From NCBI GenBank assembly GCA_034439975.1, contig JAWXBK010000095.1:10054-74053 (forward strand): a stretch of DNA of 64,000 bases. Reading direction: 5' to 3'. This document shows, one piece after another, positions 27,365 through 34,813 of the stretch (position 1 is the stretch's first letter; the number at the start of each line of letters is the position of its first letter). The DNA comes from JAWXBK01 sp034439975 (GTDB lineage Bacteria; Pseudomonadota; Alphaproteobacteria; Dongiales; Dongiaceae). The notes under the pieces were generated by a model. That model did not search any database, was not told the origin of the DNA, and worked only from the letters and a program-made list of their open reading frames with translations. Position numbers and translations under genes: made by a program.

Positions 27365-28519
27365 ATGCGGGAGCCGACCACGATGAGCCATCTGAACCTC
27401 GCCCACGACGCGCTGCAGCGGATCGACCGGGATCCCGCGCGCTCCTATACGCTGCCCGGCTTTTACTACTACGACCCCGACATCTTCGAGCGCGAGAAGC
27501 GCGCGATCTTCTATCGCACCTGGCAGTATGTCGGGCATGTCTCGATGCTCGCGACGCCGGGCCGCTACATCGTGCGCGAGATCGTCGATCAGAGTGTGAT
27601 CGTGCTGCGCGACCGCGAGGGCGCGCTGAGATCCTATTTCAATGTCTGCCAGCATCGGGCGCATCGGCTGCTCGAGGGCGAAGGGCAATTGCCGGCGGCC
27701 TCGATCACCTGTCCCTATCACACCTGGACCTACGATCTCGGCGGGAATCTGCGCAAAGCGCGGGCAACCGACCGGGTTGCCGGATTCGACCCAGCTGCAT
27801 TCGGGTTGAAGCCGCTCCGGCTCGAATCCTTCCTCGGCTTTCTGTTCGTCAATCTCGATGGAGCGGCGGCGCCCTTCGAAACGGTTTCCGGACCGCTGGC
27901 GGCTGAAATCGCCTCCTTCTCGCCGCATGCGGCGTCGCTCAAATGCGCGCATCGCGACGAGTATCCGCTGAAGGCCAACTGGAAGAACTCGGTCGAGAAT
28001 TATTCGGAGTGCTACCACTGCCCGAATCAGCATCAGACCCTGGTCAACGGCGCCCTCGACATCGATTCATATCGGGTCGTGACATTTGAGCATCACCACA
28101 GCCATTCCAGTCGCGACAAGGGCGCCAGCACCGGTTATTCGACCCGGACCGAGGGTTCGAACCGTCCCGGCGAGTTCGCAAGCTGGCTGTTATGGCCGAA
28201 TTGGTCGATCGAGAGCTATCCGGGCGGCAATCTGACCGTCTTTCACCACGTCCCGCTCGGTCCGGAGGAATCCGTCCAGCGCTGCGAGTGGTATTTCCCC
28301 TATGAGACCCCCAGTGCTGCCGACCGGGAGGTCATCGATTTCGTGCATGAGGTCCGGCGCGAGGACATTCCGATCTGCGAGAGCGTGCAGAAAGGCCTGC
28401 ATTCACTCGGTTATCGGCAGGGCCGTTTCGTCGTCGATGCCGACCGCAGCGATATTTCAGAGCACGCGGTCCACGATTTCCAGATGAAAGTGCTGACCGC
28501 GCTCGGCGAAAAGGGCTGA
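27365..28519 (+). CDS. Rieske non-heme iron oxygenase, alpha subunit
   Basis: 384 aa. The Rieske centre is CQHRAH then CPYHTW with the usual spacing; the catalytic domain has NWKNSVENYSECYHC with the Glu bridge and first iron His, then NQHQT with the second. The Glu (rather than Asp) context ENYSECYHC resembles the carnitine/glycine-betaine/proline-betaine monooxygenase branch (CntA/GbcA-like) rather than aromatic dioxygenases. A reductase partner is expected but none lies adjacent. ATG at 27365 or 27383 (MSHLN) may be the start. It is divergent from the ABC exporter. Confidence 0.88.
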   Translation: MREPTTMSHLNLAHDALQRIDRDPARSYTLPGFYYYDPDIFEREKRAIFYRTWQYVGHVSMLATPGRYIVREIVDQSVIVLRDREGALRSYFNVCQHRAHRLLEGEGQLPAASITCPYHTWTYDLGGNLRKARATDRVAGFDPAAFGLKPLRLESFLGFLFVNLDGAAAPFETVSGPLAAEIASFSPHAASLKCAHRDEYPLKANWKNSVENYSECYHCPNQHQTLVNGALDIDSYRVVTFEHHHSHSSRDKGASTGYSTRTEGSNRPGEFASWLLWPNWSIESYPGGNLTVFHHVPLGPEESVQRCEWYFPYETPSAADREVIDFVHEVRREDIPICESVQKGLHSLGYRQGRFVVDADRSDISEHAVHDFQMKVLTALGEKG

Positions 28520-28576
28520 CCGGCGGGCGATCCGGCATAAACGAGGCGTCCCCGGGGCAACCCGGCGCCTCGGTGT

Positions 28577-28589
28577 CCGGTTTAACCGG
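28577..28589. promoter_or_regulatory. Inverted repeat CCGGTT-T-AACCGG upstream of luxR
   Basis: A perfect 6+1+6 palindrome about 84 bp upstream of the LuxR-family gene. It differs in sequence from the candidate lux box upstream of luxI. It could be an operator for luxR. A second imperfect hairpin (CGAGGCG 28542-28548 with CGCCTCG 28566-28572) just before it may be a weak terminator for the oxygenase gene. Confidence 0.35.
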
Positions 28590-28672
28590 GTGAGATAGGC
28601 CATTGATTTTCGAGTTATGTCGGGTCAAAATCGAACCGTCGTGGGCTCCGCAGGGCCGCACGGGGATGGGAT

Positions 28673-29404
28673 ATGAGTGTCCAACAGTACATTGATTCAA
28701 TTGAGAAATTCGCGGATCTCACCGACCCGGCCGAACTGAAGCCGCGGTTGTCGCGATCGCTTGACGAAATCGGCGTCGGCGCCTGGACCTATACGGTCAT
28801 CCGGAACTGCGAGGGCTGCTTTGCGCCCCGCTATATGACGACCTATCCCGAAGAATGGACCGCCCACTACATCGACAAGGATTATGTCGCGACCGATCCG
28901 ACGATCCATGCGGTGTCGGGCGGTTTGCGGCCGGTCCGCTGGGACGAGCTCGAAACCGATCCCTCGATGACGCGCCGCGGGCGCAAGATGTTCCAGGAAG
29001 CACGCGACTTCGGCCTGCGCAGCGGCGTCACGATGCCGATCCACGGGCCGGGCAATGGCTATACCGTGTTCGGCGCCAGCTTCGATCGCGGCGAGAAGGA
29101 TCTGGCCCGGGACTGGCCGGAGATCCGCTCGGCGCTCCAACTCGTCGTTCTCGGTGCGCATGACGGCGCCCTGATGCTGTGGCGGACTGCCGATGACCGC
29201 GATGCCGTCCATGTGACCGATCGCGAACGCGATTGCCTGCTTTGGACCGCGCGCGGCAAGACTACGTGGGAATGTGCGGCGATCCTGAAGCTCTCAGAAG
29301 ACACGGTGCGTTTCTACCTGCGCGCGGTGATGGACAAGATGGGCGTACACTCCAAGCACCACGCGGTGGTCAAGGCCATCACGCTCAACCTTATCGTCCC
29401 TTAA
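28673..29404 (+). CDS. LuxR-family quorum-sensing regulator (autoinducer-binding + HTH)
   Basis: 243 aa. The autoinducer-binding domain (about residues 20-165) retains the invariant set: Trp/Tyr in EWTAHYIDKDY, Asp-Pro in ATDP, Trp in VRWDEL, Gly in RSGVTMPIHGP. The C-terminal LuxR HTH (about 175-240) reads VTDRERDCLLWTARGKTTWECA ... LSEDTVRFYLRAVMDKMG. It should bind the acyl-homoserine lactone made by the adjacent synthase and regulate the cassette. It lies 237 bp upstream of luxI with a candidate lux box between them. Confidence 0.93.
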   Translation: MSVQQYIDSIEKFADLTDPAELKPRLSRSLDEIGVGAWTYTVIRNCEGCFAPRYMTTYPEEWTAHYIDKDYVATDPTIHAVSGGLRPVRWDELETDPSMTRRGRKMFQEARDFGLRSGVTMPIHGPGNGYTVFGASFDRGEKDLARDWPEIRSALQLVVLGAHDGALMLWRTADDRDAVHVTDRERDCLLWTARGKTTWECAAILKLSEDTVRFYLRAVMDKMGVHSKHHAVVKAITLNLIVP

Positions 29405-29563
29405 CCAGCCTCCAGAGGCTATCCGACAAACTCGAAACGGGACGTTCCTAGGGGCGCCCCGGGCTTTTTGATTCCGACGACCGATTCTGGACGGCTCGTC
29501 GCGAGGACGGATTCGATGGTCCTGCTTCGGGAGATCGGGGGATCGAATGTCGATTTCTGAAAT

Positions 29564-29581
29564 CCCACCAGTTCTGGCGGG
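29564..29581. promoter_or_regulatory. Candidate lux box upstream of luxI
   Basis: CCCACCAG-TT-CTGGCGGG, an 18-bp dyad with one mismatched pair (A against C), centred about 70 bp upstream of the luxI ATG. Length, symmetry and position fit a LuxR binding site and would put luxI and downstream genes under autoinduction. Binding is inferred. Confidence 0.5.
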
Positions 29582-29641
29582 GTGTGGGAGTCGGAGCATC
29601 ATGGTTGTTTGGCCCCTGAGGTTTTCTTTCGGGAGGCAGCT

Positions 29642-30283
29642 ATGATCCTCACTGTTACACGGCAGAACGCACGGTTTTATCCGGATCTGCTGCGCCAGAT
29701 GCATCGGCTTCGCTGTCGGGTGTTCCGCGACCGGCTTGGCTGGGATGTTGAGGTCGAGGACGGCGAAGAGCGCGACGAGTTCGACAAGCTCGATCCGGTC
29801 TATCTGCTGGCTCTCGACGATCAGGAAGAAGTGGTCGGTTCGTGGCGTCTTTTGCCCACGACGGGCCCGTACATGCTGAAAGACACGTTTCCGGAGCTGC
29901 TGGACGGCCAGCCGGCGCCGCAGCATCCGCGAATCTGGGAATGCAGTCGTTTCTCCGTCGATATGCCGCAGGGCTGTCGCGACGGGCTCGCCGCCATCAA
30001 CAGCATCACCGGTGAGCTGTTCCATGGCATGGTCGAGTTCTGCATGGAAAACGGCATCAACGAGATGGTCACCGTTTATGACCTTCGCGTTGCCCGCATT
30101 CTGCCGCGGGTCGGTTGCCGGCCGCGGCAAACCACCGCAGTCCGCCGGATCGGCATCACCAAAGCATTGGCTGGATGGTTCCCGATCAATCGGGACGTTC
30201 TCGCCAACATCGAACAGGCGACAGGCATCCGTGAGCCCGTGCTCACCCATAGCCTGCCGGCGCAGCTCGAACGGGCTGCCTGA
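29642..30283 (+). CDS. Acyl-homoserine-lactone synthase (LuxI family)
   Basis: 213 aa from the ATG at 29642, preceded by GGGAGG. All eight residues usually invariant in LuxI proteins are present: Arg and Phe in LRCRVFRDR, Trp in LGWDV, the two Asp in DEFDKLD, Arg in GSWRLLPT, Glu and Arg in ECSRF. It makes an N-acyl-homoserine lactone from S-adenosylmethionine and an acyl-ACP or acyl-CoA. The acyl group cannot be read, but two acyl ligases in the same run of genes raise the possibility of an acyl-CoA substrate. It starts the putative luxI-orf-P450-MFS-ligase-ligase transcript. Confidence 0.95.
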   Translation: MILTVTRQNARFYPDLLRQMHRLRCRVFRDRLGWDVEVEDGEERDEFDKLDPVYLLALDDQEEVVGSWRLLPTTGPYMLKDTFPELLDGQPAPQHPRIWECSRFSVDMPQGCRDGLAAINSITGELFHGMVEFCMENGINEMVTVYDLRVARILPRVGCRPRQTTAVRRIGITKALAGWFPINRDVLANIEQATGIREPVLTHSLPAQLERAA

Positions 30284-30320
30284 TCTTACCGACTTCTCCC
30301 ATGCCCAAAGGAGCATTGGA

Positions 30321-30602
30321 ATGACCATGACCAAGAGCGAAACGCTCGAGCCGACGGCCCTGCGTTCGACCGAACAGATGCGCGAAGCGCATGCGATCAT
30401 CGAAAGCCTGCAGTATCTGCAGGAGGTCGCTCTGCGTATCAATCTCGTCTTCGAATCGCATTTGATCGGCGTTGCCGGCCAGAGCATCCGAGAATCGATC
30501 ACCCATTCGGTGAAGATCGTGTCGGCTCAGATGGCGGCGCGCGACAACGCTCACCCGTCTTTCAGCCAGCGTCGGGCCAGTGGCCGTCCGCATGACGCCT
30601 GA
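30321..30602 (+). CDS. 93-aa helical protein of unknown function downstream of luxI
   Basis: ATG at 30321 with AAAGGAG 7 bp upstream; 37 bp after luxI and 21 bp before the P450 gene, so clearly inside the transcript. The sequence looks mostly alpha-helical (about residues 18-75, with AHAIIESLQYLQEVALRI and ESITHSVKIVSAQMA), with a polar basic tail, no signal peptide and no membrane segment. No family recognised. Its position suggests a role tied to the signal or to the P450, but nothing in the sequence shows what. Confidence 0.75.
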   Translation: MTMTKSETLEPTALRSTEQMREAHAIIESLQYLQEVALRINLVFESHLIGVAGQSIRESITHSVKIVSAQMAARDNAHPSFSQRRASGRPHDA

Positions 30603-30623
30603 GGGATCGGGAGGACGCCATTG

Positions 30624-32012
30624 ATGGCAATCTCGACGGCTGCTCCGGGTACGGTTCAATGCCCTGCCTCCTCCCGGATTGCCCGCGTGCCGGGCTGGCC
30701 GATCGTCGGTGTCCTCCCGCAACTGCGCCGGGATCCGCTCGCATTCTTCGCCCAACTGGGTCGCATCCCGGGCCGGGCGGTGGAAATGCGGCTCGGATTC
30801 CGGCGCGCTCTCTTTCCGACATCGCCCGCTTTGATCAAGCATGTGATGCAGGACAACGCACGGAACTATCGGAAGAGCGACTATGTGGCGCTGCTGAAGC
30901 CGATGCTCGGCGACGGCATCTTCCTTGCCGAGGGCGATGCCTGGCTCGCCCAACGTCGAACATCGGCAAAAGGCTTTCAGGGTTTCGAATATCCGCGTCT
31001 GGTTGCCGGAATGAACGATGCGGCATCGGACATGGTTCGGCGCTGGGAAGAGGAAGCGCGGCGCGGCCGGCCGGTCGATCTGGCCGAGGAGATGATGCGG
31101 GTCACTCTCGACATCATCATGCGCGCTTTGTTCAGCGTCACGCTCGATGATCGCTATGAATCGGTGTATAGCGCGCTCACCTTCCTGCTGCGCGATGCCG
31201 AGCGCCGGGTCTGGGCCGTGGTCAATATTCCCTTTGGCGTTCCGACGCCGCGCAATCGCCGCGTTGCCGCGGCGCAGCGCGTGATCGACGAGTTCGTCGA
31301 ATCCATTGTTGCGCAGCGCCAGAAAGAGGGAACGCCGCGCGGCGACCTGCTCGACATCTTCATCGCCGCCTATAGCGATCGCCCGGCCGATGGGCCGGCG
31401 CCCAATCTGCTGATCGACGAGGTCCGCAGTTTCATTCTCGCCGGCCATGAGACGACTGCCAATGCGCTGAGCTGGGTCTGGTGGATCGGCGACCAGCATC
31501 GCGACGTCATGCGCGGCATGCGCGAGGAAATCGACAATGTGATGCCGACGGGCGACGCGACGATCGATGTGTTGCGTCGGCTCGATTATGTCGGCCAGGT
31601 CTTCCATGAGACCATGCGCCTCTATCCGCCGGTCTGGACGATGTCACGCGCGGCAATCGAGGACGACCAGTTCGAGGGCATGCCGATTGCGGCCGGCACG
31701 AACATAATTCTGTGTCCCTATGCCGTGCAGCGGAATCCCGAGCTGTGGCCCGATCCCGACACGTTCCGGCCGGAACGTTTTGCCGGCCGCGACGAACGTG
31801 GCGCCGATCGCTATTCCTATTTTCCTTTCGGCGGCGGCCCGCGGCGCTGCCTGGGCGAGCAGTTCGCGCTATGGGAAGCGCGAGTCATTATGGGGATGCT
31901 GCTGCGCCGCTTCGACGTTGAAATCGAACCCGGGCAGAATGTCGTGCCGGAGCCAATGATCACGCTTCGGCCGAGTGGACCGATCATGGCACGCATCCGC
32001 ACCCGAAACTGA
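30624..32012 (+). CDS. Cytochrome P450 monooxygenase
   Basis: 462 aa from ATG 30624 (GGGAGGAC upstream; a TTG codon directly precedes it). I-helix oxygen-binding motif AGHETTAN, K-helix ETMR (ExxR), PERF region (FRPERFAG), and heme loop FPFGGGPRRCLGE with axial Cys409. The GGGPRRCLG loop is of the CYP102/CYP4-like E-type group, whose members often hydroxylate fatty-acyl chains. No membrane anchor or fused reductase is present; redox partners are not in the window. Within a luxI transcript it may hydroxylate the acyl signal or tailor another product. Confidence 0.95.
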   Translation: MAISTAAPGTVQCPASSRIARVPGWPIVGVLPQLRRDPLAFFAQLGRIPGRAVEMRLGFRRALFPTSPALIKHVMQDNARNYRKSDYVALLKPMLGDGIFLAEGDAWLAQRRTSAKGFQGFEYPRLVAGMNDAASDMVRRWEEEARRGRPVDLAEEMMRVTLDIIMRALFSVTLDDRYESVYSALTFLLRDAERRVWAVVNIPFGVPTPRNRRVAAAQRVIDEFVESIVAQRQKEGTPRGDLLDIFIAAYSDRPADGPAPNLLIDEVRSFILAGHETTANALSWVWWIGDQHRDVMRGMREEIDNVMPTGDATIDVLRRLDYVGQVFHETMRLYPPVWTMSRAAIEDDQFEGMPIAAGTNIILCPYAVQRNPELWPDPDTFRPERFAGRDERGADRYSYFPFGGGPRRCLGEQFALWEARVIMGMLLRRFDVEIEPGQNVVPEPMITLRPSGPIMARIRTRN

Positions 32013-32030
32013 TATCGAAACATATTGACC

Positions 32031-33272
32031 ATGCGCAGGCCCGTGCTCCTGGTCTTCCTCGCCATGCTCAGCCTGGCGATTGTGACACCCGTGATGCCCT
32101 ATCGCGCGATGGAGCTCGGGGCGTCGCCATTCATGGTCGCCTTCATCATGGCGTTCGATACCGTGATGCTGGTGCTGACCGCGTTCCTGTGGGGACGCTT
32201 CAGCGACCGGGTCGGTCGCAAACCCGTCATCCTGCTGACGCTTGCCGTGATGCCGCTTTCCAATGCGATCCTCGCGATGGGCGACAGCTATTTCTGGCTT
32301 CTGGTTGCGCGCGGCCTTGCCGGTCTCGGGGCGGTTGCGATTCCGGTACTGCAGGCCTATATCGCCGATGCGACGGATGAAGAGACGCGTACGCGCGGGA
32401 TGGCGCATTTCAACGGCGCCTGGGCATTGGCCTTCGTGGTCGGCCCGCTGATTGCCTATCTGCTGAGCCGTATGTCGGATGATTCGCATATGATGATCGG
32501 CTGGTCGGTCACCGGGATTGCGATTGTCACACTCATTCTCGCAGCTTTGTTGCTGCGCCGTGTCGTTCCGAGGGTCGAGGCGCAACCGCCCGAGACGTTG
32601 GTGGCGGCGCCGGAAGGCGGCAAAGATAGGCTTGGCATGCTGCGGTGGCTCGGTCACGGTATCTCGCCCTCGATGCTCACGCGCGCCTTCGCACTGCCCA
32701 TCGCCGCGATGACCGTGCTTGCTTTGGTTTGGGCACAGCTCGATGGGACGGTCGGGCTCTGGACCAGTGTGCGACTCAATTGGGGTGCAACCGAATTGTC
32801 GCTTGCCTATCTGGCCGCCGGCGTCGCCGGGTTCATGACCCAGTTCTGGTTCACCGAACGGGCGGCGCGCTGGTTCGGCCTGGTGCCGTTGTCGATTGCA
32901 TCGACATTGGTCGTGGCCGGGAGCCTGTTACTCCCGGTCTTCTGGATTGAGCCTTGGGCGCTGCTCGTCGCAATGACGCTGGCCGGCGCAGGGGCCGCCA
33001 CTGCCAATTCCTGTTACGCCAGCCTGTTTTCCAAAGCGGCGCCCACCAACGAGCAGGGCGCCGCGATGGGGCTCTGCCATACCGGCACGAACGCGGCCTG
33101 GATCATCGGACCGCTGCTCGGCGGTTTCGTGTTCCAGGTGTTTTCGCCGTCGGCCCCGTTCCTGGTCGGCGTCGCGGCCGCTATCATTGCAACGGGCTTG
33201 GTTATTCTGCTGCCATTGACGCGGTCGGACCCGTCGACACCGGTATCCAGCGAGGCGCGCGGCAATGCTTAA
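32031..33272 (+). CDS. MFS transporter in quorum-sensing cassette
   Basis: 413 aa from ATG 32031 (a TTG six bases upstream is possible). Twelve hydrophobic segments, with the MFS motif A between helices 2 and 3 (GRFSDRVGRKPV) and a long central loop (about residues 185-215). It resembles drug:H+ antiporter-type exporters (tetracycline-resistance-like layout). The stop overlaps the next gene by 8 bp. It could export the product of the cassette. Confidence 0.9.
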   Translation: MRRPVLLVFLAMLSLAIVTPVMPYRAMELGASPFMVAFIMAFDTVMLVLTAFLWGRFSDRVGRKPVILLTLAVMPLSNAILAMGDSYFWLLVARGLAGLGAVAIPVLQAYIADATDEETRTRGMAHFNGAWALAFVVGPLIAYLLSRMSDDSHMMIGWSVTGIAIVTLILAALLLRRVVPRVEAQPPETLVAAPEGGKDRLGMLRWLGHGISPSMLTRAFALPIAAMTVLALVWAQLDGTVGLWTSVRLNWGATELSLAYLAAGVAGFMTQFWFTERAARWFGLVPLSIASTLVVAGSLLLPVFWIEPWALLVAMTLAGAGAATANSCYASLFSKAAPTNEQGAAMGLCHTGTNAAWIIGPLLGGFVFQVFSPSAPFLVGVAAAIIATGLVILLPLTRSDPSTPVSSEARGNA

Positions 33273-34809
33273 CGTCGCCACCTATCTCGACTCGACCACA
33301 CGGCGGCTGCCCGATGCCGTCGCGGTGCGCCATCGCGGCCGTTCCTATACCTACCGCCAGATCCAGGCGATGGCCGACAGCATGGCGATCGGTTTGATGA
33401 CCAATGGCATCGGCCGCGGCAGCCGGGTCGCGCTCTGTTCGACGGTGCGCCCGGGATTCGTGGCGGCGTTCTTTGGCATTCTCAAGACCGGCGCGACGCT
33501 GGTCGGCTTCGACGATGCGTGGAACCGCCATGATTTCGAACGTCTGATCGAGGATTGCGAGGTCGATGCGATTATCTGCTCGGCCGATCGCGGTGACAGC
33601 GTACTCGCCGAGACATTGGCGGCGGCGGTAGTTGCGACCGGCCGGCCGGTTCCGATCTGGACCTTGCCGGTCACACCCGGCGCGAACACGCCGGGCACCG
33701 GTTTTGCTTCGGTATCGGAATGGCATGCGATGCCGAACAGCGATGTCGTCGCAGCGTCGGTGGCGCCCGACGAGGTTGCGACCATCGCCTTCACGTCGGG
33801 CACGACCGGTGTGCGCAAGGGTGCGCAGATCACGCATGGCAATCTCTATGCGATGACGCTTCTGACCATGCCGCTCGCGGCGCGCGAGGCCTGCGCGCGA
33901 CGCCTGGCACCGGGCAAGTATGAAGGCATCATGGCGCAGTTCTTCCTGCTGCTGGCGCCGATCTTCATGGGCGACACGATCGTGTTGTGCGACACCCGCG
34001 ATCCGGATGAAGTGCTTCGGATGATCGCGACCGAAGGCATCACGTATCTGCTCGAGATGCCAATCTTCTATCACGATCTGATCGCGAATGCCGCCAAGGC
34101 CGATACCGACACGATCCGGCGCAATCTGAAGATCTGCGTGACCGGCGGGGCCGCCTTTCCGCCGGCCTGGTACGAAGAATTCGTCAGGCTTTACGGCACA
34201 CCAATCCTGCCCGGCTATGGCGCGACCGAAACCACCACGGCAGTGACCTGGTGTCTCGAGCGCGACGGATATGTACGTGGCAAGGTCGGCCGCCCGATTC
34301 CGGGCGTGAAGCTGCGCATCCTCGCAGAAGACGGATCGGTCCGGCCCGCGGAATCCGAAGGCGAGATTGCGGTCTCGTCGCCGGGCGTGATGAAGGGCTA
34401 TTACGGCATGCCGAAGGATACAGCGCGCGTGTTGCAGAATGGCTGGTACATGACCGGCGACCGCGGGCTGATCGGTGGCGACGGACATCTGGTGGTAATC
34501 GGCCGGCTCGACGACAAGATCACCAGCGGTTATCACCGCATTGATCCGACCGCCGTTGAAAATGCTCTTTGTGCGCATCCGGGCGTGTCGCTGGCCGCGG
34601 TCATCGGCATCCCCGACGAAGTTCTCGGCGAGCGGGCCAAGGCCTTCATCGTTCTCAATCCGGGCGTTCCCGCCGATCCGGATGCGTTGCGCGACTGGCT
34701 CGCCGACCAGATGCCGGCCTGGATGATTCCCGATCTGATCGAATTCCGGCCCACCTTGCCGCTGACCGCCACCGGCAAGGTCGCCCGCGCCGCGTTGCGA
34801 GGCACCTAG
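33265..34809 (+). CDS. AMP-forming acyl/aryl ligase, copy 1
   Basis: 514 aa, adenylate-forming superfamily. P-loop-like FTSGTTGVRKGAQ, GYGATETTT (A5), MTGDRG (A7), GRLDDKI (A8 hinge) and catalytic Lys in TATGKVARAAL (A10). It should activate a carboxylic acid as the adenylate and load it onto CoA or a carrier. No carrier-protein domain or separate carrier gene lies nearby, so CoA is the simpler acceptor. It overlaps the MFS gene by 8 bp. A near-full-length paralogue follows 4 bp downstream. Confidence 0.93.
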   Translation: MLNVATYLDSTTRRLPDAVAVRHRGRSYTYRQIQAMADSMAIGLMTNGIGRGSRVALCSTVRPGFVAAFFGILKTGATLVGFDDAWNRHDFERLIEDCEVDAIICSADRGDSVLAETLAAAVVATGRPVPIWTLPVTPGANTPGTGFASVSEWHAMPNSDVVAASVAPDEVATIAFTSGTTGVRKGAQITHGNLYAMTLLTMPLAAREACARRLAPGKYEGIMAQFFLLLAPIFMGDTIVLCDTRDPDEVLRMIATEGITYLLEMPIFYHDLIANAAKADTDTIRRNLKICVTGGAAFPPAWYEEFVRLYGTPILPGYGATETTTAVTWCLERDGYVRGKVGRPIPGVKLRILAEDGSVRPAESEGEIAVSSPGVMKGYYGMPKDTARVLQNGWYMTGDRGLIGGDGHLVVIGRLDDKITSGYHRIDPTAVENALCAHPGVSLAAVIGIPDEVLGERAKAFIVLNPGVPADPDALRDWLADQMPAWMIPDLIEFRPTLPLTATGKVARAALRGT

Positions 34810-34813
34810 GGCC

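Noticed and set aside
29440..29475. GGGGCGCCCC followed by GGGCTTTTT after luxR, as a terminator
   Set aside because: The palindrome has no loop and no adequate stem beyond 5 bp; left out as a firm call although weak termination is possible.
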